Position numbers and translations under genes: made by a program
Notes under the pieces: model-generated
What the model saw: only the letters and a program-made list of their open reading frames with translations
Told to the model about the DNA's origin: nothing
The model's database searches: none
Source of the DNA: Paenibacillus sp. sptzw28
GTDB taxonomy: Bacteria; Bacillota; Bacilli; Paenibacillales; Paenibacillaceae
Direction of reading: 5' to 3'
DNA: 64,000 nucleotides
Assembly: GCF_019550795.1 (NCBI RefSeq)
Contig: NZ_CP080545.1
Coordinates: 5,437,501 to 5,501,500 of the forward strand
Part shown: in pieces, positions 44,503 to 54,308 of the stretch
Layout of the letters: each line of letters starts with the position of its first letter
How positions within the stretch are numbered: the stretch's first letter is position 1

Positions 44503-45399
44503 TCAAAAAATGCGGTAATTGGCCAGCCGGTACGCCATCCAGTACGAAATGACAATAAAGAAGAACGATATGACCGACTTGAACAGCCCGATTGCGGCCG
44601 CCACGCCGTATTGGGCATCGACCAGTCCAATCCGGTAAACGAGGGTATCCAGTATATCGCCGCTCTCGTACACCTGGGGACTGTACAGATTAAAGACCTG
44701 ATCAAATCCGGCATTCAATATTTGCCCGAGACTGAGTGTCGAAAGCAAGATGATGATCGGCAGAATCCCGGGCAGCGTAATATGCCGCGTCTGCTTCCAG
44801 CGCCCCGCCCCGTCGACAACCGCCGCTTCATACAGCGACGGATTGATGCCGGTCAGAGCGGCCAAATAAACGATGCTGCTGAAGCCGAATTCCTTCCACT
44901 CATTCGAAATGACGAGTACATACGGGAACCATCCGTTGTCCCCGAGAAAGAAGATCGGTTCGATTCCGAACAAACCGAGGAATCGGCCCACAATCCCGTG
45001 GGAGGGGGACAAAATGTCAATCAGAATGCCCCCCAATATAATCCACGACATAAAGTGCGGCAAATAGATAAGCGTCTGGACCCCGCGCCTCAGCCAGCTT
45101 CGCCGAAGCTCGTTCAGGAGCAGCGCGACTGTGACGGGAACGACAATGCCGGCAATGATTTTCATAACCGCAATGTACACGGTGTTGAATAAAACCCGGA
45201 ATGTGCCGGGAAGCTCCATCACGTACAGGAAGTTATCCCAGCCGCTCAAGGAGGACCCGAAAATCCCTTTGGTCGGAACAAACTCCTGGAACGCCATTAC
45301 AATGCCGAGCATCGGTCCATAACTGAAAAGAAGAACCAGAACCACTCCCGGCAGCAGCATCAAATGCAATGGCAGTTCTCTGTTTTTTCTCGCCCGCAT
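44503..45399 (-). CDS. Lpl-type ABC transporter permease (LplB)
   Basis: A 298-aa permease with six helices. N-terminal LPLHLMLLPGVVLVLLFSYG and GIVMAFQEF.P motifs are typical of LplB. EAA loop YEAAVVDGAGRWKQTRHITL. It lies 22 bases after the binding protein gene. These importers take up oligosaccharides or related compounds; the shared ATPase is elsewhere. Confidence 0.94.
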   Translation of the reverse strand: MRARKNRELPLHLMLLPGVVLVLLFSYGPMLGIVMAFQEFVPTKGIFGSSLSGWDNFLYVMELPGTFRVLFNTVYIAVMKIIAGIVVPVTVALLLNELRRSWLRRGVQTLIYLPHFMSWIILGGILIDILSPSHGIVGRFLGLFGIEPIFFLGDNGWFPYVLVISNEWKEFGFSSIVYLAALTGINPSLYEAAVVDGAGRWKQTRHITLPGILPIIILLSTLSLGQILNAGFDQVFNLYSPQVYESGDILDTLVYRIGLVDAQYGVAAAIGLFKSVISFFFIVISYWMAYRLANYRIF

Positions 45400-45421
45400 G
45401 GGCAGTCTCCCTCCTGGCGAC

Positions 45422-47086
45422 TTATCTGGAAGCCATCGATTCGTTCACTTCACGGGTGATTGAATCGCCTCCAAGCTTCTTCCACTGCTCCACGAAAGTG
45501 TCGAATTGGTCTACCGGTTCATCGCCCATGATGATTTTGGTAAACGTTTCGAGCACCAATTTGTTCAAGGTCGCCCCCTTCTGAACCATTGTCGGTGTCG
45601 CGGCTCCGATAAACTCGTTGAAGATGAACATATTATTCTGGTCGTACGCGTCGATAACGCTTTGCGAGCCGCCCTCGCCGAACACCATGTAATAGCCCCA
45701 CTGGCTGGGGTCGCCGTCCTTGAATTTCACAATGCTGTCGTAATTCGTTTTTTGTTCGACATCCAATTTGGATATATCCTTCGTTTCAAAGGCGTTCTTC
45801 AAGGCTCGGTAGCCTTCAAGGTTTTTCTTGACCTTCGAGATCGTGACCGGCGGGTATTTGAACACTTCAACCCCTTCGCTCTTGTGGAATGTACCCGGAT
45901 CGGCCGTCGCCCCCCACATCTTCTCGATAAACATGTTTAGCAATTTGATGAGCGCTTCCGGATGCTTGGTGTTTTCATTGGCGGCATAGAAAAGGCTGAC
46001 GGTCGGATTCAGCTCGATCTTGACCGGTTTGTCGTCGCTTGACGGGAGCGGGAACGGTTTCCATTCCGCGTTCGGGTCATTATCCTTCGTTCTTTGAAGA
46101 ACGGCCAAAGGATAGGCCATCGAACCGATCACCATGCCCGCTTTGCCGGAGGCAATCGTTTCGAAGGTTTTCGTAAGATCTTTTACGCCGAATTCACGGT
46201 CGATTTGGCCGTCTTTGTACATCTTCTGCAAATGGGCGAGCGCCGTCTTCACTTCCGGTTGGATAATTCCGCTAACCAGCTGGCCCGACTGATCCTTAAT
46301 CCAGATTCCCGGGTAGGCATGATTGATGTTGAAGAATCCGCGGAGGGTATCAAACACCGTTTTATCCGCAATAAGGCCGACCGTATCATCCTTGCGGTTT
46401 CCGTCCGGATCGTTCTTGGTAAACGCTTCCGAAATTTTCAGCAAATCGGCGAGCGACTTCGGTTCGGGAAGATTCAGCTTCGCCAGCCAATCGGTCCGAA
46501 CCCAAACTAAATGGGATTGGTCCGTCAGCGGCCCTGGGGCTGGAATGGCCATGAGCTTCCCTTTGAATGTCGCCGACTTCATGCCGATTCCCCCGTCTTG
46601 GTTCACAAGCGTCTTCGCCATGTCCGAAGCGTATTCATCGAATACTTTCGTCAAATCCGCCAATTTATTCCCTTCCACCAGCTGCTGGAGCTGGCTTGCC
46701 GAGACCGGGAAAATATCCGGGAGGGAGCCCGATGAAATAGACACATTCATTTTTTGTTCGAATTGCGCCGTTTCTACGATCCAATCAAAGCTGAGCTTGA
46801 TACCGAGCTCGTTTTCAAACGTTCGGGTCCATATATTGTTTTCGATCGATTCGCCTTGCTTGAACTTCGTGTTATTCTCCACTCGTTTCACTGTTTTAAC
46901 GGTAATCGGCTTGTCATATTTGCCGAACGGCCCTTTAGCTTGGGCTGCCTCTTCACTTCCTTCCTGAGAAGTCGCGTTAGGACCATTGCTTGCGTTACCG
47001 CCCCCGCTGCTGCCGGAACATGCAGTTATGGCGGTCAATACGAATACCATGATGGCTGCGAGCAGATGCCTCCTGAAGCTTCTCAT
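45422..47086 (-). CDS. LplA-type extracellular solute-binding lipoprotein, copy 1
   Basis: Binding lipoprotein of 554 aa, lipobox ITAC near residue 22, then a Gly/Ser/Asn linker. The mature part is paralogous to 34968-36656. First gene of the transporter unit (binding protein, two permeases, kinase), with a ribosome site GGGGGGC before its ATG. Having two paralogs around one permease pair suggests two ligand specificities or one copy acting as a sensor partner. Confidence 0.93.
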   Translation of the reverse strand: MRSFRRHLLAAIMVFVLTAITACSGSSGGGNASNGPNATSQEGSEEAAQAKGPFGKYDKPITVKTVKRVENNTKFKQGESIENNIWTRTFENELGIKLSFDWIVETAQFEQKMNVSISSGSLPDIFPVSASQLQQLVEGNKLADLTKVFDEYASDMAKTLVNQDGGIGMKSATFKGKLMAIPAPGPLTDQSHLVWVRTDWLAKLNLPEPKSLADLLKISEAFTKNDPDGNRKDDTVGLIADKTVFDTLRGFFNINHAYPGIWIKDQSGQLVSGIIQPEVKTALAHLQKMYKDGQIDREFGVKDLTKTFETIASGKAGMVIGSMAYPLAVLQRTKDNDPNAEWKPFPLPSSDDKPVKIELNPTVSLFYAANENTKHPEALIKLLNMFIEKMWGATADPGTFHKSEGVEVFKYPPVTISKVKKNLEGYRALKNAFETKDISKLDVEQKTNYDSIVKFKDGDPSQWGYYMVFGEGGSQSVIDAYDQNNMFIFNEFIGAATPTMVQKGATLNKLVLETFTKIIMGDEPVDQFDTFVEQWKKLGGDSITREVNESMASR

Positions 47087-47278
47087 GGGTGCCCCCCTTT
47101 TCCTTTTCAGGATAAATTTGTATTCGCATCTTCGATTATAGGGGCGACTGATTATCCGGGTCTATGTGAATGTTTCTACAACAGTAGTCTTTTGTTTACT
47201 TTTTTTCAAAAAAAACAGACCTCTCATGTGAGGCCTGTCAGAGTGACTGGAAATGCCATGCCGGTCCATTTGTTAGTA

Positions 47279-49288
47279 TCATTCCGTTAAATCTGTCTCC
47301 GCGGGCATATTGATGCGAACAATGGTTCCGTTACCTTGCCGGTTGCCGATCGTAAGAGCTCCCCCATGGGATTGAATAATTTTATAGCACACCATCAGTC
47401 CAAGACCGGTGCCGCTCTCCTTGGTGGAGAAGAACGGTTCGCCCAATCGCTTCAGGATCTCTTCCGGAATTCCGGTTCCGGTATCCTCGATCGTCACGAC
47501 GACCTGATCCTTGAAATCAAGCTCAAAACGAATAGTTATTTTTCCTCCTTGCGGCATCGCTTCAATGGAATTTTTCATTAAATTAACGAATACCTGTTTG
47601 ATTTGATTGGCGTCACAACGGACCTGCGGCAGTTCGGGGCCAGGCTCCACTTGAAGCTCAACGTTATGAATGATGGCTTGCGACTCAATAATCGGTATGA
47701 TGAAATCCAGTACCTTTCGCAGATCGTGGGAACTGAGCTGCTGCCATTGATGCGGCTTGGAGAGAAGCATGAACTCGCCGACGATGTAGTTAATTCTCTC
47801 CAATTCTGCGAGCATGATTTCATAATATCGTTGGTTTGGCGCATTCGAGCTCTGGTACAGCAGCTGAGTGAAGCCTTTTAAAGCCGTTAAGGGATTTCGG
47901 ATTTCGTGCGCGACTCCCGCGGCTAATTGACCTACGACCGACAGCTTCTCCGAACGGATCAGCAATTGTTCGGACGCCTGGCGCTCCGTAATATCGAGCA
48001 GCGTCACGGAAACGGCCTTCCTCCCTTGATACAGCGTTGTCGCCGCTTGAAGATCAACGTAAAGAATGGATTGATCTTTTCTTCTGCACTCGAAGCAAAG
48101 CCGCGGCGTGAACTTGTGAACGTCAAGCTGCGCAAACTCTTCCTGGAGCCTGCGGTATTCAGCAAGCGAGAAATATTCCAGCAGCGGTTGTCCAATCATC
48201 TCTCCAGGGCTGTATCCGAACAATTCCACGCAGTACCGATTCACGTAAACCAGTATTCCGTCTTGTTCAATAATTACGCCAATCAGCGAATTTTCCACCA
48301 AATCCCGATAGTTATGTATGGATTCCTGCAGCGCTTCATCTGCGGACTCGTAATCCCGAATCGCCAACAAGAGCCGCAGCAGCAATAATACGAAGGCGAT
48401 AATCAAGCCGGCCAAGGTGACGGAGAGCGGGTTAACGGCACAGAAGTATGCAATAATGAGCAAGCATACGACTACCAGCGGAACATAACGCCTTAGATTA
48501 TAACGGCCGCTTAAGTTTATCGAACGAACCGCTTTCAAGCCGGCATTACTAGCAAGGGCGGAGAAACCAAGAAAGACCAGTCCTGCGAACCAGCATATCT
48601 CGGGAAGCCAACCCACAGTTTCACTCCAAAAGGCGCCTTGATTCAAATATAAGGCGATAGTGTTGCCGCAAGTCTTGATGAAGAAGCCGGCCATAAGGAG
48701 AAAAGTAGCCTTCGAAGCCGTCGAGTTTCGTTCGTAGATATAAAGAATGAGCAGTCCGAATAAAATAACGGCAGTTGCGGAGGAACAAAAGAGATTGAAT
48801 AAAATCTCTTCGCTCGACAGCATTTTCCCGGCCACTAGCGGCTCGAACAAAAACCGCCAGTACATGGTAGCGGTTACAATTGTGAAGAGAAGCACATCCA
48901 GTGTAAAACGGAGTACGAGTTTCTTGTTATTGGTTTTATTTTGATGGTAGAGCGCCATGATATAGAAAATATATTGGATCATCCAGAAGATTTCGAAAAA
49001 TCCGAATGCAGCCGGCTCTGCCTTGAATAGAATCAAGAAGAGGGTCCAATACAGCTGAGCGGTCAAATAGCATACTGCGCCGGCACAATAATACAACCAA
49101 GAGTTTAATTTCGTTGTACGGTAAGCGTTGAACAACAGGATCGACGCATACAAGGATGCAAGAAGCTGCAGGATGTTGACGGTGAGCATATTCGAGTACG
49201 GAGTTTTATCCGAATACAAGCTTAACCCGATATAAACGAATATCATCAAAAGGCCGATTTGCAATGCATAACGATTTAACGCAGACAT
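47279..49288 (-). CDS. PAS-domain sensor histidine kinase (sporulation-kinase-like)
   Basis: A 669-aa kinase. About nine TM segments in residues 1-310 (no large extracellular loop), PAS domain about 325-440 (ENSLIGVIIEQDGILVYVN; MIGQPLLEYF), HisKA with VAHEIRNPLTALKGF, HATPase with VKNSIEAMPQGGKI-like N box (LMKNSIEAMPQGG), DTGTGIPEE and KESGTGLGLMVCYKI. The domain order resembles the Bacillus Kin phosphorelay kinases. No response regulator gene is adjacent. ATG at 49288 with AAGGCGGTG upstream is preferred over the frame start eleven codons earlier. Confidence 0.9.
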   Translation of the reverse strand: MSALNRYALQIGLLMIFVYIGLSLYSDKTPYSNMLTVNILQLLASLYASILLFNAYRTTKLNSWLYYCAGAVCYLTAQLYWTLFLILFKAEPAAFGFFEIFWMIQYIFYIMALYHQNKTNNKKLVLRFTLDVLLFTIVTATMYWRFLFEPLVAGKMLSSEEILFNLFCSSATAVILFGLLILYIYERNSTASKATFLLMAGFFIKTCGNTIALYLNQGAFWSETVGWLPEICWFAGLVFLGFSALASNAGLKAVRSINLSGRYNLRRYVPLVVVCLLIIAYFCAVNPLSVTLAGLIIAFVLLLLRLLLAIRDYESADEALQESIHNYRDLVENSLIGVIIEQDGILVYVNRYCVELFGYSPGEMIGQPLLEYFSLAEYRRLQEEFAQLDVHKFTPRLCFECRRKDQSILYVDLQAATTLYQGRKAVSVTLLDITERQASEQLLIRSEKLSVVGQLAAGVAHEIRNPLTALKGFTQLLYQSSNAPNQRYYEIMLAELERINYIVGEFMLLSKPHQWQQLSSHDLRKVLDFIIPIIESQAIIHNVELQVEPGPELPQVRCDANQIKQVFVNLMKNSIEAMPQGGKITIRFELDFKDQVVVTIEDTGTGIPEEILKRLGEPFFSTKESGTGLGLMVCYKIIQSHGGALTIGNRQGNGTIVRINMPAETDLTE

Positions 49289-49457
49289 ATTTTCACCGCC
49301 TTTCTTGAAGAACCATGACATAGCTTATATTCTTGATTTTCCCGGAGAATCCTTCATCATCCATGGATAAAGGTGGGAAATACCGATTCAGCACTCGGGT
49401 CCGCTCTTCGGGAGAAGCAAAACACGACTATGTTTCATACATTCACCCGGAAACAAT

Positions 49458-49472
49458 TTAGAATTATTATAA
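49458..49472 (+). promoter_or_regulatory. PerR box upstream of the catalase gene
   Basis: TTAGAATTATTATAA, 14 of 15 positions of the Bacillus PerR box TTATAATNATTATAA. It ends eight bases before the proposed -35 box. PerR, an Fe-bound peroxide sensor, would repress the catalase until peroxide oxidises it. Confidence 0.8.
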
Positions 49473-49479
49473 ATAAGTA

Positions 49480-49507
49480 TTGTTTTTATACTGAGAACTG
49501 TTATCAT
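49480..49507 (+). promoter_or_regulatory. putative catalase promoter
   Basis: TTGTTT (49480-49485), 16-base spacer, TATCAT (49502-49507), 46 bases before the ATG. It lies directly downstream of the PerR box. Confidence 0.5.
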
Positions 49508-49552
49508 ATCTATATGGGCAAATTCATAACATTTCTATGAGGTGATTCTATT

Positions 49553-51016
49553 ATGAGTACAGACAACAAAAACAACAAGCTTACGACCAGCTGGGGTGCC
49601 CCTGTCGGGGACAATCAGAACTCAATGACAGCCGGATCACGCGGCCCGACATTGATTCAGGATGTCCACCTGCTGGAGAAATTGGCGCACTTCAATAGGG
49701 AACGGGTTCCGGAACGCGTCGTTCACGCGAAAGGCGCGGGAGCGCATGGTTATTTTGAAGTGACGAATGATTTATCCGCTTATACGAAAGCTGATTTCTT
49801 ATCGGAGGTTGGCAAACGCACTCCCATGTTCATTCGTTTCTCAACGGTTGCCGGCGAGCTTGGCTCGGCCGATACGGTTCGCGACCCGCGCGGATTCGCC
49901 GTGAAGTTCTACACCGAGGAAGGCAACTATGACCTGGTCGGCAACAATACGCCTGTGTTCTTCATTCGCGATGCGATTAAATTCCCCGATTTCATCCATA
50001 CACAGAAGCGTCATCCGCAGACGCACTTGAAAAACCCGAACGCGGTATGGGATTTCTGGTCCTTATCCCCCGAATCCCTGCACCAGGTGACAATATTAAT
50101 GTCCGACCGCGGTATCCCCGCGACGCTCAGGCATATGCACGGTTTCGGCAGCCATACGTTCAAGTGGGTCAATGCCGAGGGCAAGGGTGTGTGGGTGAAA
50201 TATCATTTCAAAACGGAGCAGGGCATCAAAAACCTTGACGTAGAGCTTGCTGCGAAGCTTGCAGGCGACAATCCCGATTACCATACGGAAGATTTATTCA
50301 ACGCTATCGCGAGCGGCGACTTCCCGGCGTGGAAGCTGCATGTGCAGATCATGCCGCTGGAGGATGCGGATACTTACCGGTTCGACCCGTTCGATGTGAC
50401 GAAGGTATGGTCGCAGAAAGACTATCCTCTAATTGAGGTGGGACGGATGGTACTCGACCGCAATCCGGAAAACTATTTCGCCGAGGTTGAGCAGGCGACA
50501 TTCTCCCCCGGATCGTTCGTGCCCGGCATTGAAGCTTCCCCTGATAAAATGCTCCAGGGCCGCCTGTTCGCATATGCCGACGCTCACCGTTACCGTGTCG
50601 GCACCAACCACAATACGCTGCCGATTAACCGACCTAAGGCGGAAGTGAACCATTATCAGCGCGATGGGCAAATGCGCTCCGATAATAACGGCGGGGGCTC
50701 CGTGTATTACGAGCCAAACAGCTACGGCGGACCGACGGAATCACCGCAAAACAAACCGGCTGCTTACCCGGTAACCGGTCAGGCCGACAGCGTTGCCTAT
50801 GATCGTCATGATCATTATACGCAAGCCGGCGACCTGTACCGTCTGCTCAGCGAGGAAGAGCGTTCCCGTCTGGTGGCTAATATAGTCGGTGCCATGAAGC
50901 CTGTTGAGAAAGACGAAATTAAGCTTCGTCAAATCGGGCACTTCTATAAAGCGGATCCCGAATACGGACAGCGCGTTGCAGAGGGGCTTGGTTTGACCGT
51001 ACCACAGGAAGTTTAG
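49553..51016 (+). CDS. katA: vegetative catalase (KatA-type, clade 3 heme catalase)
   Basis: Small-subunit heme catalase, 487 aa, that dismutates hydrogen peroxide. Distal His in [14 protein letters not shown] (about residue 60), the NTPVFFIRD stretch with distal Asn, the proximal heme ligand Tyr in [12 protein letters not shown] (about 342-353). AGGTG lies about eight bases before the ATG. Its own PerR-type promoter and terminator make it a single-gene unit. Confidence 0.95.
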   Translation: MSTDNKNNKLTTSWGAPVGDNQNSMTAGSRGPTLIQDVHLLEKLAHFNRERVPERVVHAKGAGAHGYFEVTNDLSAYTKADFLSEVGKRTPMFIRFSTVAGELGSADTVRDPRGFAVKFYTEEGNYDLVGNNTPVFFIRDAIKFPDFIHTQKRHPQTHLKNPNAVWDFWSLSPESLHQVTILMSDRGIPATLRHMHGFGSHTFKWVNAEGKGVWVKYHFKTEQGIKNLDVELAAKLAGDNPDYHTEDLFNAIASGDFPAWKLHVQIMPLEDADTYRFDPFDVTKVWSQKDYPLIEVGRMVLDRNPENYFAEVEQATFSPGSFVPGIEASPDKMLQGRLFAYADAHRYRVGTNHNTLPINRPKAEVNHYQRDGQMRSDNNGGGSVYYEPNSYGGPTESPQNKPAAYPVTGQADSVAYDRHDHYTQAGDLYRLLSEEERSRLVANIVGAMKPVEKDEIKLRQIGHFYKADPEYGQRVAEGLGLTVPQEV

Positions 51017-51043
51017 CAGTTTAACTGCAGACGAAAATGCCGA

Positions 51044-51077
51044 AAGCCTTAGACTTGTAATGGTCTAAGGCTTTTTT
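51044..51077 (+). terminator. rho-independent terminator between catalase and GNAT genes
   Basis: AAGCCTTAGAC, eight-base loop, GTCTAAGGCTT, then a T-run. Eleven perfect pairs. On the minus strand it is also suitable for the convergent gene at 51081, so it is probably bidirectional. Confidence 0.92.
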
Positions 51078-51080
51078 CAA

Positions 51081-51581
51081 TCAGTCCTTGGTTATCGCGT
51101 AGACTTTAACCGGCTTGTTCCACTTGATGATTTCCTTCTCCAGTGTCATGCCGACCCTCTCTGCTACTTTGACGGAGGGAATATTGTTAATAGAGATTAA
51201 TGACACCAACCGTTCATATCCCATCTTGCCAAACCCGTAGTCTCTGCAAGCAATTGCGCACTCTGTCGCTAGCCCCAGCCCCCAGTATTTGCGGACAAAC
51301 GAATATCCGATTTCAACCTCCTGCTTGCCATCCACTTCCTGCAGCACCAGTCCGCACTGCCCCACAAACGCACCATCTTCCTTTAGCTCGGCAACCCATA
51401 ATCCAATACCGTAGCTGGCATAGTTCTTTCGCGTCCACTCAATCCATTTGATGGTTTCAGCCCGGTCTTTCGTCGAAGGATAGTATGTCATTGCGATCGG
51501 GTCTGAGAAAATTTGCAGTAAATTATCCACGTCATCCATTCTCATTGAACGTAACGTCATTCTTTCCGTTTCAAGGATCAC
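51081..51581 (-). CDS. GNAT N-acetyltransferase (RimJ/RimL-like)
   Basis: A 166-aa acetyltransferase starting ETERMTLRSMRMDDVD. The acetyl-CoA site is RKYWGLGLATEC (R-x-x-G-x-G/A variant) and the C-terminal SVKVAERVGMTLEKE is typical of the RimJ/L group. The acceptor may be a protein N-terminus or a small amine. It lies 16 bases after the EamA transporter gene on the same strand. Confidence 0.9.
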   Translation of the reverse strand: MILETERMTLRSMRMDDVDNLLQIFSDPIAMTYYPSTKDRAETIKWIEWTRKNYASYGIGLWVAELKEDGAFVGQCGLVLQEVDGKQEVEIGYSFVRKYWGLGLATECAIACRDYGFGKMGYERLVSLISINNIPSVKVAERVGMTLEKEIIKWNKPVKVYAITKD

Positions 51582-51597
51582 TTTATCAGCTCCCCCA

Positions 51598-52506
51598 TTA
51601 GAACTTTTCGCCCATGCTTGTTGTTCTTCGCTGTTCCCGGACAGTCAGAGTAGCGATAACGACTCCCATTATAACGAAGAAGGTCCCCACAATCTGGATC
51701 CAACCGACGGGTTCACCCATTATAGCCGAAATAATGACCGTTACAACAGGCACCAGGTTGAAAAAGACGGAAGTCTTGCTTGCTCCGACGGTTGCTATAC
51801 CCTGGTTCCACCAAAGGAAGGTCAATACCGCACCAAACGAACCTATGTAAGCGATGCTAAGCCAGGCTGTAGTCAGCACGTCGTTCGAGACATCGGCATG
51901 CTGGACACTCGCAAATGGAAGCAGGCAAATCGTGGCTACCAGCATCGTCATCGTAGTGGTTGCCAGCGGCGTGCTGTCCTTCAGAAACTTTCTCCCGAGC
52001 ACCCCGTAAAGCGCCCAGCTGATATTCGCTCCCATCGCCATTACGTCTCCAATCGATACGGAGGTAAGCTGCAGGAATGACCCTTTGGTAATCACAAAGA
52101 GAACTCCAATCACCGAGAGCAGCATCCCCATCGCCTGCCGGGCGTGAAGCTTCTCCTTGAGTAGGAGGGCAGCCAAGATTGCGGTCACAATCGGATTCGT
52201 AGCCATAATCAGGGCCGGGTGAATGGGAGATGTATGCTTCAGTGCCGTGAACTGCAGCGCATTGGTTACGAACACGCCGACGACGCCCAGCAGGATATAA
52301 GCCCAAATTGAAGAGCGAATTCGCTGCCAAGTCGGCCTTTCCTTACTGAAAAATAACATGAGCATCAATACGGACGCAATAATAAATCTCCAGGCCGTTA
52401 CCGTTAAAGGAGGCATCGCCTGCAGCGCTAATGCTCCGGCATTGAAGCTGGCTCCCCAAAAAAAGGAGGCCGCCACAAGACGAAAATACGTCCATCCATT
52501 ATTCAT
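51598..52506 (-). CDS. EamA-family (DMT) transporter
   Basis: A 302-aa membrane protein with ten TM helices in two EamA repeats (repeat 1 about 10-135, repeat 2 about 150-285). Landmarks: FFWGASFNAGALAL at the N-terminus and ANISWALYGVLGRKFL at the start of repeat 2. Exporter of metabolites such as amino acids or nucleosides; substrate not predictable. Confidence 0.93.
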   Translation of the reverse strand: MNNGWTYFRLVAASFFWGASFNAGALALQAMPPLTVTAWRFIIASVLMLMLFFSKERPTWQRIRSSIWAYILLGVVGVFVTNALQFTALKHTSPIHPALIMATNPIVTAILAALLLKEKLHARQAMGMLLSVIGVLFVITKGSFLQLTSVSIGDVMAMGANISWALYGVLGRKFLKDSTPLATTTMTMLVATICLLPFASVQHADVSNDVLTTAWLSIAYIGSFGAVLTFLWWNQGIATVGASKTSVFFNLVPVVTVIISAIMGEPVGWIQIVGTFFVIMGVVIATLTVREQRRTTSMGEKF

Positions 52507-52587
52507 TAGAACTCAATCCCCTTCCAGTTGAAAATAGAGGCCGTCTTCAGGCTTGCGACGCTTACTTAGTCGAGCTTCCAGTTGGAC

Positions 52588-52617
52588 CAAAAAACATCTG
52601 CTCCCTTCAGCAGATGT
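52588..52617 (-). terminator. rho-independent terminator after the Nudix gene
   Basis: On the minus strand ACATCTGCT, six-base loop, AGCAGATGT, then six T. It starts about 20 bases after the stop at 52640. Confidence 0.9.
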
Positions 52618-52639
52618 CTTCTAAAAACCATTAGGCAAT

Positions 52640-53074
52640 TTATTGATCCAACCGCTTCCGGATTTCTTCAGCCCTGATTACACTTTCTTTCATCCACGGC
52701 GGAGTATTGGGGTGATTCATAATTTCATCAAAGGTCATCCAATAGACCGCTTCTACCTCGTCCGGACTCTTACAGTACGCCGTTCCCTTATTGTATGGAC
52801 ATAGGAAGACTATATTTATGAAGTTAGATCCGGTGTCCAAGGTAACCAAGGAACTGTAAACATAGTGCAAGTTGTCCATTATCTCAATACCTACCTCCTC
52901 AAGTATCTCCCGTTTTACAGTCCTCTCGAGAATTTCCACAGAGCTGCTCTCATTATCGACTTTTCCGCCGACAAGAGACAGGGTTCCTCCGGCATGCTTT
53001 TCTTTCGCGCTGCGTTTAATTATGAGCCACATGTCACCGCTATAAACGGCACCCTCGACATTCACGATAAACAT
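52640..53074 (-). CDS. Nudix hydrolase
   Basis: A 144-aa Nudix enzyme that hydrolyses a nucleoside diphosphate linked to another group. Nudix box: GGKVDNESSSVEILERTVKR followed by EILEEVGIE (G-x5-E-x7-REVxEExGI pattern with REILEEVGI). AGGAGG lies five to six bases before ATG 53074; the longer frame has no support. Single gene with its own terminator. Confidence 0.9.
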   Translation of the reverse strand: MFIVNVEGAVYSGDMWLIIKRSAKEKHAGGTLSLVGGKVDNESSSVEILERTVKREILEEVGIEIMDNLHYVYSSLVTLDTGSNFINIVFLCPYNKGTAYCKSPDEVEAVYWMTFDEIMNHPNTPPWMKESVIRAEEIRKRLDQ

Positions 53075-53211
53075 GGATATTACCTCCTGGAAAAAGAACA
53101 ATAATATCCACTCTAACACCCTTTCTCTCAATTTGGAACCCGGTGTCGGTGTGTCATAACAAGTAAAGACACTCGAAATGCCCCTCGGAAACAGACCACT
53201 CTACTCGCGAA

Positions 53212-53760
53212 CTATGGATTAATGCCGGGTTCGGACAATGGCCAGACTCTCCCGCTTCTTTCGGTGTCGAGGCGGAAATCCGAATACTTACGCTCAAAAA
53301 ATTCACGCCCAAGCTGCTCGGCCGCGAGCAGCGGTGAGCCGGGGTCACGCGCAACCTCGCCGCGGCTGTTGCCGATTCCGCGGACAATGCCGACGAACTC
53401 GGAGCGCGTATATCGCGAATATTCCTGCAGCTGGTGAACAATGCCAAGCGAAGCGCCAGGGTAAGTCTCCTCGGAAGCGAGGACCAGGCCGACACGCTTG
53501 CCCGTCATCCCCTCAATGACCTCGGCCGAGCCCGGATAGGAAGCTGCATAGTAGCAGAATGTACGGTCAAAGAATGCCTTCGTCTGGGCCGATAAGCCGT
53601 ACCAATATACCGGCGAGCAGAACACGACGCCTTGGGCTGGGAGAAAGTGGTCGAAGAACAAAGTCCGGAAGCGGTCCGTTATGGCGCATTCGCCGCCGGG
53701 AAGACGGCAGGACCGGCAGTCACGAAGAAAACTCGAAATGAAATCATCAATGAAGTGCAA
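53212..53760 (-). pseudogene. 5'-truncated flavodoxin-fold NAD(P)H oxidoreductase
   Basis: The frame encodes the central and C-terminal part of a multimeric flavodoxin WrbA-like/NADPH-dependent FMN reductase: CRSCRLPGGECAITD, GVVFCSPVYWYGLSAQTKAF, GKRVGLVLAS. The N-terminal strand with the FMN phosphate loop (GSPRKNGNT type) is absent, and only a TTG without ribosome site precedes the homologous part. The missing 40-50 residues should be where the Lrp gene begins at 53781, so a deletion at the shared divergent promoter is likely. Confidence 0.7.
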
Positions 53761-53780
53761 TGAGACCTGCGTGAAGCACT

Positions 53781-54227
53781 TTGATTGACCAGGTCGATAA
53801 ACTAATCCTTCTGCACCTGCAAAATCAAGCCAGAATATCTATGACTGAACTCGGGAAGCTCGTCCGATTGTCACAGCCCGCCGTAACGGAAAGAGTCCGG
53901 CGCCTGGAAGAGAGCGGGGTTATCGAGCAGTATCGTGCTATCGTCCCTCCCGATAAAATCGGGAAAAAGTCCGCCGCTTACGTATTATTTCGCACAAACG
54001 ATTGCGATGCGTTCGTTGAATTTTGCCGTTCCTCCCCATCCGTCATCGAATGTCACAGAATAAGCGGGGAGTACAATTACTTACTGAAAGTCTTGACCGA
54101 ATCTATTCATGAATTGGAAGTTTTCGAAAACTCAATTGATAAATTCGGCAATTCCACTACTTTGGTCGTTCTATCCTCCCCCATTAACCACAAATTGCTG
54201 GAACCGACTCTTTCGGAAGATAATTGA
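53781..54227 (+). CDS. Lrp/AsnC-family transcriptional regulator
   Basis: A 148-aa regulator. N-terminal HTH (MTELGKLVRLSQPAVTERVR) and C-terminal RAM ligand-binding domain (VIECHRISGEYNYLLKVLT, with the G(E/D)YDY signature as GEYNY). TTG start with no good ribosome site, in line with damage at the divergent promoter. Its original target was probably the truncated oxidoreductase next door. Confidence 0.88.
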   Translation: MIDQVDKLILLHLQNQARISMTELGKLVRLSQPAVTERVRRLEESGVIEQYRAIVPPDKIGKKSAAYVLFRTNDCDAFVEFCRSSPSVIECHRISGEYNYLLKVLTESIHELEVFENSIDKFGNSTTLVVLSSPINHKLLEPTLSEDN

Positions 54228-54308
54228 TTGCTAGATCCCTTATACGCTGGTGGGGGGAGTGGAGACCATAATTTTCAAAATAGTATCAGTGAGACAGGAG
54301 AGAAATAG

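Noticed and set aside
44487..44714. 76-codon N-terminal extension of the LplC permease
   Set aside because: The extension overlaps the LplB gene in another frame, is rich in Arg/Ser/Trp, and does not resemble permease starts; ATG at 44486 is used.
44491..45192. 233-aa plus-strand open frame
   Set aside because: Antisense of the LplB permease gene; rich in Gln/Arg/Asp/Pro as expected from reversed hydrophobic codons.
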